The notes beneath the pieces were generated by a model. It made no database searches. It was not told where the DNA came from and saw only the letters and a program-made list of their open reading frames with translations. Source: Pseudomonadota bacterium (GTDB lineage Bacteria; Pseudomonadota; Gammaproteobacteria; Steroidobacterales; Steroidobacteraceae). Taken from it: 64,000 nucleotides of DNA. Positions 48,492-57,407 of this stretch are shown in pieces. The stretch is taken from NCBI GenBank assembly GCA_021847105.1, contig JAJZUT010000005.1, positions 1 through 64,000 of the forward strand, read 5' to 3'. Numbering within the stretch: the first letter of the stretch is position 1; each line of letters begins with the position of its first letter. The position numbers and the translations under genes are program-made.

Positions 48492-50060
48492 TCAGCGTAC
48501 CGAGGTCGAAATTTCGCAGCGGAAGTCTCGTGGGACGTTGGGGTCGCCGCCGAGATAGTGCGCGGATTGTGGATACGGGCACAGGGGGCGGCGCACTGCT
48601 TGGGGTCGTGCTGCAAGAGATCCAGGTGTGAGCTGAGTGGCGATGAGTCTGCGCGGCGCGCGGTCCCGCTCGACCCAGTGCTCGATTGCGACAAGCGCGT
48701 GCACCTGGCTCGGTCCCGGACCCCACAGGCAATGACTCATGCCGGGTGCCATGAACAGCCTGAAGAATGCATCCACGCGTCGCGCTGCTCCCTTGCGGTG
48801 ACCGGGTGTGGTGAAGACGTCGAGCACCTGTTGTCGATAGAGTATCGGCAGAGTTTGGGCGTTGTACGGGTCGCCCCAGCCCTGAACCATGATCAACTTG
48901 CCGCCGTGGCCGGCGAAGGCACGCAGGTCCGGATTCATTGCGTCAATTTTGCCAGCGAGCGCCTGATCGACACGTACGACGTCGTGATCAAAATCAAACG
49001 TTCGCCAATTCCAGTGATTGCCAAACACCGTTTCCTTCAGCAGGGGGATCGCATAGTCGCGGGCGAGCGGACCTTGAATCATGGACCAGCCATAGAGCGC
49101 CGCCAACGGGCCGATGTAGGTCGCGTCGGCCTCGGAACCGGGGACAAAGCCAGGGTAGATCTGCTGATTCGTTCGCGGATCACGTGGGCCTTGGTAGATC
49201 AGCTGGGCGGTACGTGCCTCGTCGCGAGTGAGACAATCCGGACCGTCGCGCCCCTTGCAGACGAGGGGCTTCAGATCGACGCGGCAGCTCAGGGGATCGC
49301 CGAGCAGTCCCGTTCGCGTGTCGCAATGGGTCACGACGAAGCGATGCAGGACCAGAAGCTTATGCTCCGACAGTGAGCCAAAGCGGGTCGCCGCGTGTAG
49401 GCCCCACAGGAAACTGAACATCAGTCCGGTGTAGTCCATCCCCGGAGACTCTGCAACGATGCCATTGAAGTCTTGCGGAAAGAATTCCGCCTCTTCCATG
49501 GCCTGATCGCCGCCGGTCGAGCATCCCTCGAAGTAAGAATGTGCCGGGCCACTGCCGTAGTAACGATGCACGATTCGTTTGGCCACCACAGCAACTCTGT
49601 GCGTCGCGTCGTGACCCCATGCGAGAAGCGCGCTGGACTTGCGCATCCATGCAAGGCCCTTGCCTTCGTGACCAGTGTCGTTGACGGCGACAGCGTAGCC
49701 TTGCGCGAGGCGTGTCGCCAGAGAGAAATGGTCGATGAAGCCTCCGAAGCCGCCGCTACCCACCGCCAAGAAGCGGCCGTTCCAGTGGCGCGCCGGCAGC
49801 CACAGTTCAAAGCGGATACTGGGAACGACGACGCCTTGCACCCGGCAGAATCGCGGCAGCACGAATCGGTGCGCTGCGATCGGACCGGTGGCCGGCACGG
49901 TGTACGGTCCGGCGGACATGGGGAGCGCACTCGCGATGGAGAGTCCCGGCAGTTTCAGTTGTACCAGTGCACGACAGTCGTGCGCCGCCGCCGGAAGCCA
50001 TAGCAGCGCGCCGACTAATGCGAGCGGCGCAAGGAGCCGTTTACTCAGGCGACTGCGCAT
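48492..50060 (-). CDS. Tannase/feruloyl esterase family protein
   Basis: A 522-residue exported alpha/beta hydrolase of the tannase family. The signal peptide ends near AAAH (about 26). The catalytic Ser lies in EGCSTGGDQ (about 181), with flanking HSYFEGCSTGGDQAMEEAEF; the acid is in VQGWGDPYN and the His in MAPGMSHCLWG. Cys residues near the Ser and His fit the linking disulphide known for this family. It would cleave esters of gallic or ferulic acid. It is the last gene of an operon with CitMHS and AtuA-like genes, 20 bases after the transporter gene. Substrate specificity is not determined. Confidence 0.9.
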   Translation of the reverse strand: MRSRLSKRLLAPLALVGALLWLPAAAHDCRALVQLKLPGLSIASALPMSAGPYTVPATGPIAAHRFVLPRFCRVQGVVVPSIRFELWLPARHWNGRFLAVGSGGFGGFIDHFSLATRLAQGYAVAVNDTGHEGKGLAWMRKSSALLAWGHDATHRVAVVAKRIVHRYYGSGPAHSYFEGCSTGGDQAMEEAEFFPQDFNGIVAESPGMDYTGLMFSFLWGLHAATRFGSLSEHKLLVLHRFVVTHCDTRTGLLGDPLSCRVDLKPLVCKGRDGPDCLTRDEARTAQLIYQGPRDPRTNQQIYPGFVPGSEADATYIGPLAALYGWSMIQGPLARDYAIPLLKETVFGNHWNWRTFDFDHDVVRVDQALAGKIDAMNPDLRAFAGHGGKLIMVQGWGDPYNAQTLPILYRQQVLDVFTTPGHRKGAARRVDAFFRLFMAPGMSHCLWGPGPSQVHALVAIEHWVERDRAPRRLIATQLTPGSLAARPQAVRRPLCPYPQSAHYLGGDPNVPRDFRCEISTSVR

Positions 50061-50080
50061 GGTCGTCCTTTCGGTGCAAA

Positions 50081-51388
50081 TCAGATGGGGAGCACCCCAA
50101 ATGCGACCGCGGCGGCGGTCATCAGAATCGAGGCGGCAAACAGAAACGGAATCGAAAATCTCTGGTGCTCGCTCAGCTCGATCCCGCTCAAGCCGCAGAC
50201 CAGGAATGTTGCCGGCGTCAACGGACTGACCGGAAAGCCCGTCGTCATCTGGCCCAGCAAGGACGCACGAGCGATGTCGACCGGCGCACCGCCGAGACGC
50301 GCATACACTTTGGCAATCACCGGCATCACGCCGAAGTAATACGAGTCCGGATCAAAGAGCAGGCTCAGTGGCATCGCGATTACCCCGAGCACCGAAGGCA
50401 TGAACGTTGCCGCCCGATGCGGCACGTACGCTACGGCGGCCTTCGCCATGGCCGTGAGCATGCCGCTGCCGGACATGATGCCGGTGAAGGCGCCCGCTGC
50501 GAAGAGAATGCTGGCCATCATCAATGCCGCCCGTGCATGGGCGTCGATGCGGGCGCGCTGCTCGGCGACGTCGCGGTAATTGAGGACAAGTGCGATCGCC
50601 GTGCCGACCATGAATACGAGAGCGGGGGCGACCTGGCCGGCGATCATCATTCCGAGCACGATCAGGGTCAGCACGACGTTGAACCAGAACAATTTGGGTC
50701 GCTTCAGGCGTTCGCGCTCCGCAGTACCAGCCGGCTCAGGAATGGCCGATGCGCTCATTGAGACTCCTCGGACGCGGAGTCGTCGTTCCTCTCGCCGCCC
50801 GAGCCACCAGGCTGCGCAGAAGATGAACACAAGCCCGACGAGCTGCACGCCCGCCATGGGGCGGAATATCGCCACCGGCGATAGGTGCAGCACCGCAGCA
50901 GCGCGCAGAGTCGGACCCGTCCAGGGTAGAAAGTTCACGCCGGCGGCCATTGATGCGGCACAGGCGAGCACCCGCGGATCCATGTCGAGCTGCCTGTACA
51001 GAGGTAGCATCGTCGGAATGGTGACGATGAAGCAGACGGCGCCCGACCCGTCCAGGTGAGCCAGCAGGGCAAGCAGCGTCGTGCCTAAGACAATTCGCCG
51101 CGGTTTTCGTCCTACCACGCGCAGAATGCCGCGGATGATCGGATCGAGAACGCCGGCGTCGGTGATCAGTCCGAAGTACAGGATTGCGAACACAAACATT
51201 GCCGTCACCGGAGCGATGCGCCTGATGCCGTGCACGATGAATTGTGCGGTCTGCAGGCCGAAGCCACCTGCCAGTGCAGCAATTGTCGGTACCAGAATCA
51301 GCGCAGCGAGCGGAGACAGCCAGTCCAGCATGATCGCCACCAGCATCACCAGTACGGTGGCGAGACCGAGTAGGGCGAGTAAGTCCAT
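50081..51388 (-). CDS. CitMHS-family (citrate-type) organic-acid transporter
   Basis: A 435-residue membrane protein with about 11 hydrophobic helices. Blocks such as LTDAG-like GLITDAGVLDPI, LLAHLDGSGAVCFIVTIPTML, AAGVNFLPWTGPTLRAA and MPLSLLFDPDSYYFG match the CitMHS citrate-metal:proton symporter family. In this operon it probably imports a di- or tricarboxylate or an aromatic acid released by the tannase-type esterase. The ATG at 51388 gives a normal N-terminus; a longer frame upstream is not family-like. It is separated by 10 bases from the small AtuA-related gene. Confidence 0.87.
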   Translation of the reverse strand: MDLLALLGLATVLVMLVAIMLDWLSPLAALILVPTIAALAGGFGLQTAQFIVHGIRRIAPVTAMFVFAILYFGLITDAGVLDPIIRGILRVVGRKPRRIVLGTTLLALLAHLDGSGAVCFIVTIPTMLPLYRQLDMDPRVLACAASMAAGVNFLPWTGPTLRAAAVLHLSPVAIFRPMAGVQLVGLVFIFCAAWWLGRREERRLRVRGVSMSASAIPEPAGTAERERLKRPKLFWFNVVLTLIVLGMMIAGQVAPALVFMVGTAIALVLNYRDVAEQRARIDAHARAALMMASILFAAGAFTGIMSGSGMLTAMAKAAVAYVPHRAATFMPSVLGVIAMPLSLLFDPDSYYFGVMPVIAKVYARLGGAPVDIARASLLGQMTTGFPVSPLTPATFLVCGLSGIELSEHQRFSIPFLFAASILMTAAAVAFGVLPI

Positions 51389-51398
51389 GTGGTGCCAG

Positions 51399-51704
51399 TC
51401 AGTCCGGCAATTCGATATCGAGTAGGAGGGATGCCAGGCACTTGCCGTGCGCATCAAGCGACAAGGAGCGATTGACGCCACCGCCGAGCGCATGGTGTAG
51501 GACGAAGTTCAATGCGCCGAGATGCGCAAGCACATAACGATGCACCGGACCTGCAACGATCGTTCCGAAATGCTGTTGCACCCGCTCTGCGGTCAACTCA
51601 CGCTCGAGCAGGGGAAATTCGGCGATATCCCAGGCAACCACCGAGATGTTGCAGATATCGCCCTTGTCACCGCTGCGGGCATGCGCGAGATCGTGAAGTC
51701 TCAT
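51399..51704 (-). CDS. Small AtuA C-terminal-like protein
   Basis: A 101-residue protein corresponding to the separate small AtuA-like domain: LHDLAHARSGDKGDICNISVVAW is characteristic, with the conserved SGDKGD. In the Pseudomonas acyclic-terpene pathway and related clusters the large AtuA part is accompanied by this domain either fused or separate. The start ATG overlaps the stop of the AtuA-like gene by one base, so the two products are likely one functional complex. Biochemical role is unknown. Confidence 0.85.
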   Translation of the reverse strand: MRLHDLAHARSGDKGDICNISVVAWDIAEFPLLERELTAERVQQHFGTIVAGPVHRYVLAHLGALNFVLHHALGGGVNRSLSLDAHGKCLASLLLDIELPD

Positions 51705-53053
51705 CAGGTCATCTCGAACGTGACGCGCGGTTGCACGATGTGGCGAGGGACCGAGATCGGAAGCAGTCCGATTACTTCGCGAACGCCCTTGAATGCACCG
51801 CCGCCTGCCGCGGGTCCGTTGGTATAGAGTGCCTCGACTTCATCACCGATCAGCGCGGCGCTGAGCGGATCGGCGGTTCGGGCAGCGACACGCAGCCGCA
51901 CCTCGCGGGGCGCGCTGACGGCGGAAACCTGTGGCAGCCGGGCCACGGAATCGACACCAATGAGTTCGCAGCGCAGGTTGTCGTCGCCCAGGCCGATGCC
52001 CTGCAGACGCTCTCGCATGATCTGCGCAGCCAACCGGGCGCGCGCCCCGGCATTCGGCCCCGCATAGGACAACTGCCCCTCGCCGATATACCCGTCACGA
52101 TAGGCCACCACGACCTTGAGGTGATCGGGTCGCGATGAGCCGGATGCACCGCGCGCCCTGACTTGATCCTCGCCGGTCTGTTCGAACCGGACGCCGGAAA
52201 AATCGGCGACGACGTCCGGCGTGACATAGCGCGCCGGGTCATGAACCTCATAGAGCAACTGCTCTGTACACGTAGCGACGTTGAGCAGACCGCCGGATCC
52301 AATGACCTTGCTGAACGTCACGGTCCCGTCGTGACCGACCTCCGCAATTGGAAATCCGAGCTCCGCCATGTTCGGGACCGGGCTGCGTGGTGGGTCCGCA
52401 AAATAGCCCCCCGTCAGCTGGCCTGCGCACTCGAGCAGATGTCCGACCAGGATGCCTTTACCGAGCAGCGGCCAATCCTCGCTCGACCAGCGAAAGTGGT
52501 GAACCAGCGGTGCGAGAAATAGTGACGGATCCGCCACACGCCCGGTCACGACCACATCCGCGCCGTCGTCGAGCGCGGCGACGATCGGATCTGCGCCGAG
52601 GTAAGCATTTGCGGAGATGATGCGTGACTCGATCGCCTCGAGTGCCGGATACTTTTGCTTGTACTCGCTCATGTATTGGCGCACGTGCGCAAGAACGTCA
52701 TCGCCGGTGACTGCCGCTACTTTCAGGTCCGCCAGGCGTGAGGTGCGTGCCACTGTGAGTACCGCTTCGGCTGCGGCGTGAGGGTTGGCGGCCCCGGCAT
52801 TGGTGACGATGCGGATGTGCTTGCTCTTGCACTTCATTAGTAGTGCCTGCATGCGTGCCACGAGCCGAGGATCGAAGCCTCGCGCGGGGTCCTTCAGCCT
52901 CTCCTGCTGCGCGAGGGCCATGGTTCGCTCAGCAAGACACTCAAATACCAAAAAGTCGAGGTTGCCCTGCTCGGCGAGAGCAACCGCAGGCTCAATGCGG
53001 TCACCGGAGAAGCCGGCTCCAGCGCCGATACGCACGCACCGTGCCGCGTTCAT
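51704..53053 (-). CDS. AtuA-like protein (DUF1446)
   Basis: A 449-residue protein of the AtuA/DUF1446 family, with RIGAGAGFSGDRIEPAVALA and GNLDFLVFECLAERTMALAQ at its start, VTNAGAANP, VVTGRVADPSLFLAPLVHHF and ECAGQLTGGYFADP in the middle. Family members occur in acyclic-terpene utilisation (AtuA of Pseudomonas, near the geranyl-CoA carboxylase) and in other carboxylic-acid catabolic operons; the reaction is unknown. It heads a four-gene operon facing a LysR gene and probably is LysR-activated. The ATG at 53053 is favoured; a longer open frame of 23 codons precedes it. Confidence 0.87.
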   Translation of the reverse strand: MNAARCVRIGAGAGFSGDRIEPAVALAEQGNLDFLVFECLAERTMALAQQERLKDPARGFDPRLVARMQALLMKCKSKHIRIVTNAGAANPHAAAEAVLTVARTSRLADLKVAAVTGDDVLAHVRQYMSEYKQKYPALEAIESRIISANAYLGADPIVAALDDGADVVVTGRVADPSLFLAPLVHHFRWSSEDWPLLGKGILVGHLLECAGQLTGGYFADPPRSPVPNMAELGFPIAEVGHDGTVTFSKVIGSGGLLNVATCTEQLLYEVHDPARYVTPDVVADFSGVRFEQTGEDQVRARGASGSSRPDHLKVVVAYRDGYIGEGQLSYAGPNAGARARLAAQIMRERLQGIGLGDDNLRCELIGVDSVARLPQVSAVSAPREVRLRVAARTADPLSAALIGDEVEALYTNGPAAGGGAFKGVREVIGLLPISVPRHIVQPRVTFEMT

Positions 53054-53128
53054 GGGGCTGTCCACTCCCGGTGGATGATCAAGGGCGCCGTCATGCCAAC
53101 AGACTGCCCGGCGTGAACTCATAACACA

Positions 53129-53143
53129 ATTGACTTTTTCAAT
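53129..53143. promoter_or_regulatory. LysR-type T-N11-A binding site
   Basis: ATTGA-CTTTT-TCAAT is a perfect 15-bp dyad containing the T-N11-A core of LysR regulators, centred between the LysR gene and the divergent AtuA operon. TTGACT with TAAGCT (53152-53157) 16 bases later could form the LysR promoter, so the site would overlap its -35 box and allow autorepression with activation of the divergent operon. Confidence 0.75.
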
Positions 53144-53163
53144 GCGCGTAATAAGCTCGATTT

Positions 53164-54072
53164 ATGAATATCAGCGTCGATCAGATACGCGCATTCGTGA
53201 CGGCAGCGGCAACACAGAATTTCACTCGCGCCGCCTCCGTCCTGTGTCTCTCCCAGCCGGCGCTGACCATGCGGATCCGTCAACTGGAGGAGAGTCTTCA
53301 GCTGCGCGTCTTTGATCGGCACACCCGGTCCGTTCAGCTCACCCAGGTGGGCCGGGAGCTGCTGCCCGTGTTCTCGCGATTGCTGGCGCAGTTCGATACG
53401 GCGATTGCCGGCGCCAAAGACTTGGCAAGCTTACGGTACGGCTCGGTGCGCGTGGCCGTGCTGCCCAGCGTTGCGGCGACTTCCTTGCCCGCGTTGGTAT
53501 CGAGTTTCAAGGCCGAGCACCCACGCATCACCTTCGTACTGCGCGATGCTGTCAATACGCGGGTTTGCGAGCTCGTGCGCAGCGACGAGGTCGACCTCGG
53601 CATCGTGCACTACGATGCGTCCATGGACGATTTCGATGCAGTCGACTTATTCGAGGACAGACTTCACGCCGTGTACCCGCTCGGTCATCCTCTCGAGTCG
53701 GTGCGCTCCGTGACGATGAGCGCCGTGGCACGCTATCCGCTGGTGCTGATGGATCAGAAGACGAGTGTGCGACGACTCGTGGATCGGGCGCTCGTGCTCG
53801 CTGACAAGCCCTCGGTGCCGGCTTGTGAGGCGACTTACATCACCACTGCGATCGCGATGGTCAAAGCGGGGCTGGGCGTCGCCGTATTGCCCTCGACCGG
53901 TCTGAACCTGCATCTGTATCAGGACGTGCGCAGCTCGCCCATTGCCGACCGCAGCCTAGTTCGCAGTGTCTCGGCGATCGTGCGCAAGCGGATGTCGCTC
54001 TCGCCGCCGGCAGCCTCGTTCCTCGAGGCATTGACGCGTCATTTTCGCTCGACTCGAGTGGATCATCGCTGA
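53164..54072 (+). CDS. LysR-family transcriptional regulator
   Basis: A 302-residue LTTR. The winged helix-turn-helix occupies residues 1-60 (QIRAFVTAAATQNFTRAASV, CLSQPALTMRIRQLEE, then LRVFDRHTRSVQLTQVG); the effector domain follows (about 90-295; LYRGSVRVAVLPS-like LRYGSVRVAVLPS, VDLGIVHYD). It diverges from the AtuA-CitMHS-tannase operon across a perfect T-N11-A dyad, the standard arrangement for an activator controlled by a catabolic intermediate. Co-inducer is unknown. Confidence 0.93.
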   Translation: MNISVDQIRAFVTAAATQNFTRAASVLCLSQPALTMRIRQLEESLQLRVFDRHTRSVQLTQVGRELLPVFSRLLAQFDTAIAGAKDLASLRYGSVRVAVLPSVAATSLPALVSSFKAEHPRITFVLRDAVNTRVCELVRSDEVDLGIVHYDASMDDFDAVDLFEDRLHAVYPLGHPLESVRSVTMSAVARYPLVLMDQKTSVRRLVDRALVLADKPSVPACEATYITTAIAMVKAGLGVAVLPSTGLNLHLYQDVRSSPIADRSLVRSVSAIVRKRMSLSPPAASFLEALTRHFRSTRVDHR

Positions 54073-54178
54073 GCGACGCGACGAGTCGTCGCACACGCTT
54101 CGCCTGAATAACACGGCGCATCGCGCGGGATTGTTTTGTCATGGCGGCCGGTCGTTGCGTGCGGGTTATTCGTCAATC

Positions 54179-54246
54179 GAATTAATTCATACGAAATTTG
54201 CGCTTCCCAAATTAATTGTCCTCGCGGGATCATCCCCCGGTCCCGC
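54179..54246. promoter_or_regulatory. Repeats and hairpin upstream of TonB receptor
   Basis: The 220-bp spacer before the receptor contains the palindrome GAATTAATTC (54179-54188), a second AATTAATT at 54210-54217 (30 bp downstream) and a small hairpin GCGGGA/TCCCGC (54224-54246). The two AT-rich repeats on one face of the helix may be regulator sites; nothing identifies the regulator. This is the only visible regulatory sequence for the plus-strand operon. Confidence 0.35.
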
Positions 54247-54292
54247 AGAAACATGCGCGGACATCCGTTGATTCAACGGTCCGGGGGGTAAT

Positions 54293-57200
54293 ATGGCTCG
54301 ATGCATGAACGCGGCGCTCGCGGCCGGTGCTGTACTTGTACTTTGGGTCGGTTCGGCGTCCGGAGCTTTTGCACGCCCGCAGCCAGCAAATAAGAAGCAC
54401 CTGACAGTGTCGGCGCCGGCAATTCAGCTGCACGAAATCGTCGTCACGGCAGCTGGTACCAACATCGCCGGAATCGCTCCGGTCGGCATGGAGTCGACAA
54501 CCGTCAACCGCAGCGCAATCCTGGCGAGCGGAATGACCGACGCATATTCTGTCCTGCAGCAACTTCCGCAGGTCACGAACACGGCGCCGGCCGGCGTGGC
54601 AAATTACCGCTTGGGTGGCACGTCAGGCTATGGAAGCGCGTACGGAGGTGGCAACGGAAGTCAGGGTATGGCGATCAATCTGCGCGGCCTCGGCGCCGGC
54701 GCCACGCTCGTCCTCGTGGACGGGCACCGCGTCACCCCTTCGGGCACCGCCGGTGTATTTACGCCCGCGAACCAGATTCCGGTGGCGGCACTCGAGAGCA
54801 TCCAGGTCATTCAGGATGGCAATTCGGCCATCTATGGCTCTGATGCCGTAGGCGGGGTGGTGAATTACGTGATTCGCAAGGACTTAAACGGAATTGAATT
54901 CTCTCCGCGTGCCACCTGGACACATGGCTACGATGAATATGGCATGTCCATTGTCGGCGGGCACACCTGGTCGCATCTGGGATCTCTGCGCGGGGGAAAT
55001 TTCATGGTTGCGGTGGATTACGACCACCGTAGCCCAATGCTCTACAGCGCGAGTCCGTTCCTCTCGGACAACCTGGCGCCCTTCGGCGGAGTCAACAACG
55101 AGATTCGCGGCAGTTCGATCACCTCCGGTGTGGTCAATGGCGGCGTAGGGCCGGGCCAGCCGGGCGAGGCGCCCAATACCAGCGGTGGAACCGGTCCGAT
55201 AGCGAGCCCTGGTGCAATGAGCAACGTGGCTTGGTGCGACAATTACAATCCGTCCGGCTCTTGTGCGACGTACCTCTACCGTGGACTGCCGAGTGGCAGC
55301 GGCATGCCCACCTATGCCCAGACGTTGGCCCAGCCATATCTCGCGGATCGATCCCCACAGGAGGATTTCCTCGGGCGGATGTGGCGTTATCAAGTGACGG
55401 CCACCTACAATCAGAACATCAACTCCAGGGTACAGGTGTCCTTCGAGGGTTTCTGGACTAAGCAGGATATCTGGACGGCGGGCTCGCAATACAACAGCGA
55501 TCAGCCGCCGGTCGTCACCGTCAATCCCTCGAGCCCGTACTATATTGCGCCGCCGAGCCCCGCAGGGGGGCCGATGACCATCGATCTGTCACCGTCGGCA
55601 CTCGGAATGCCGCAGTGGTACACGGACAATCCGGATACCAACTGGACCGCGATCGCCGGTGTCAAGTCCCTGCTCTGGGGTGATTGGATCGCGGACTTCT
55701 CCGCCTCCGTCGGACGGGATGTGACCTGTGGGGAGTGTCAAGTCGGCGACCAGGTGGACGCCGGGGCGCTGCAGTACGCGGTCAATACCGGGGAAATAAA
55801 TCCGCTCACCAGCCAGCGGCTCACGCCCGCGCAGCTCGCGCTGTTCATGGGAACAAATGTCCAGTGGAGTCACATGGGCATGGAGGACTACGTGCTGAAG
55901 CTCAACGGCACGTTGTTCCACCTGCCGACCGGTGCAGTCAAGGCGGCGTTCGGAACCGAGTTTCAGCACAACACCGAAAGCATCGCCAACGGCGCGAGCC
56001 GGACGGATATCCCCTCGCAAGGTATCGAGGAAAGCTCTGCGCTACCGCCTGTGGGTTACGAGGGAGTCGGCTGCAGTGCGCCGCTGACTTGCCCGCCGCG
56101 AACCCGCCCGAACCAGTTCGCATGGGACAATATCAACAGCAAAAGCCGGAACGTCGCCTCGCTATTCGCGGAGTTCTACGTGCCGGTGATCGCTCCGCAC
56201 GACCACATTCCGTTGGTCAGATCGCTCACACTGGATGCGGCTGGGCGATATGATCACTACTCTGATTTTGGTAGCACCGAGAATCCGCAGATCTCATTTA
56301 CCTGGGTCACCAATCGTGACTTGAAATTCAATGGCACTTGGGGCACGTCGTATCGCGCGCCATCGCTGGTAGATATCAATCCGTTCGTGTTCTCGGTCAA
56401 GGCGTACGTTCCGACGTTCCCGAATTTCACGGGAAACCCGGCGATAGCCGGCTTCTCGCCGGTGCCTGGGCTCACGCTGAGCAACGTCGGTTTCGTCATT
56501 GGGGATCAATCGAATCTGAAACCCGAAACCGCCCGGACCTGGTCACTCGGATTCGATCTGACCCCGCACAACATACGCGGCCTGGAGTGGTCTACCACCT
56601 ACTACCACATTCACTATACGAATGAGATATTCGGTCCGCCGGTCTTCCCCGGAGCCATGCTCAATCCGGCGACGTATCAGCTATACAAATCTTACGTGCA
56701 TCCGGTGCACAACCCGGCCAATTGCTCTGCCACCAATCCAAACTACGACCCGGCCCTGCAGCCGTTTATCAACGCAGTTGGCATCTACGGGATCGTGACC
56801 CCGGCGCAATTGTGCGGCATTCAGGTATGGATCGACGGCCGAAATACCAACATCGGCACCATGACGGAAGCCGGTGTCGATATGAATCTCAAATATCATC
56901 TGCACAGCGCGTTCGGCAACTGGATGTTCGGGATAGATGCCACCAAAGTGGTCACTCAGCGTCTGCAGCCAGTCCCGACGGCACCCTCGACCAGCGTGCT
57001 GGGTCTCATGGGCAGCGGTGGCATCGTCCCGTGGCGTGGTCGCGGTACCCTTGGGTGGAGCCGCGGCGCTCTAAGTGCCACGTTGTTCGCCAATTACACC
57101 GGAACCTACGTCAACAACGAGCCGTTGGCCGGCAGGCCGATTGCGCAGATCGCCTCCTGGACGACCTTCGACTTGAATCTCGGCTTTGACTTCGGGGCGC

Positions 57201-57367
57201 TATACCATTCGGGATTCATGCACCGAACGCGTCTCGCCCTGAGCGCGCAGAACCTCTTTGACCGCAATCCGCCGCTCGTGCTGACTGCCGCGGGCGCGTC
57301 CTTCGATGCCAACAACGCGAACGTCTTCGGGAGAATCATCTCTCTGCAGATGTCGCTGTGGCTTTGA
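54293..57367 (+). CDS. TonB-dependent receptor
   Basis: A 1024-residue outer-membrane receptor. A signal peptide (about 1-27) leads to a TonB box EIVVTAA (about 48-54), the plug domain (about 60-210; ILASGMTDAYSVLQQLPQV, NLRGLGAGATLVLVDGHRV, YGSDAVGGVVNYVIRKD) and a 22-strand barrel ending in ISLQMSLWL with an aromatic residue one before the end. It has no N-terminal STN signalling domain, so it imports but is not a sigma transducer. The barrel's long extracellular loops are rich in Gly, Pro and Tyr, a pattern of carbohydrate or plant-compound receptors. It precedes two esterase genes and a GH3 gene, suggesting uptake of the same substrate family. Confidence 0.93.
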   Translation: MARCMNAALAAGAVLVLWVGSASGAFARPQPANKKHLTVSAPAIQLHEIVVTAAGTNIAGIAPVGMESTTVNRSAILASGMTDAYSVLQQLPQVTNTAPAGVANYRLGGTSGYGSAYGGGNGSQGMAINLRGLGAGATLVLVDGHRVTPSGTAGVFTPANQIPVAALESIQVIQDGNSAIYGSDAVGGVVNYVIRKDLNGIEFSPRATWTHGYDEYGMSIVGGHTWSHLGSLRGGNFMVAVDYDHRSPMLYSASPFLSDNLAPFGGVNNEIRGSSITSGVVNGGVGPGQPGEAPNTSGGTGPIASPGAMSNVAWCDNYNPSGSCATYLYRGLPSGSGMPTYAQTLAQPYLADRSPQEDFLGRMWRYQVTATYNQNINSRVQVSFEGFWTKQDIWTAGSQYNSDQPPVVTVNPSSPYYIAPPSPAGGPMTIDLSPSALGMPQWYTDNPDTNWTAIAGVKSLLWGDWIADFSASVGRDVTCGECQVGDQVDAGALQYAVNTGEINPLTSQRLTPAQLALFMGTNVQWSHMGMEDYVLKLNGTLFHLPTGAVKAAFGTEFQHNTESIANGASRTDIPSQGIEESSALPPVGYEGVGCSAPLTCPPRTRPNQFAWDNINSKSRNVASLFAEFYVPVIAPHDHIPLVRSLTLDAAGRYDHYSDFGSTENPQISFTWVTNRDLKFNGTWGTSYRAPSLVDINPFVFSVKAYVPTFPNFTGNPAIAGFSPVPGLTLSNVGFVIGDQSNLKPETARTWSLGFDLTPHNIRGLEWSTTYYHIHYTNEIFGPPVFPGAMLNPATYQLYKSYVHPVHNPANCSATNPNYDPALQPFINAVGIYGIVTPAQLCGIQVWIDGRNTNIGTMTEAGVDMNLKYHLHSAFGNWMFGIDATKVVTQRLQPVPTAPSTSVLGLMGSGGIVPWRGRGTLGWSRGALSATLFANYTGTYVNNEPLAGRPIAQIASWTTFDLNLGFDFGALYHSGFMHRTRLALSAQNLFDRNPPLVLTAAGASFDANNANVFGRIISLQMSLWL

Positions 57368-57407
57368 TGCGCAGTTCGATCGTTTGACCTGAGAGCGGAG
57401 GAAGCTC

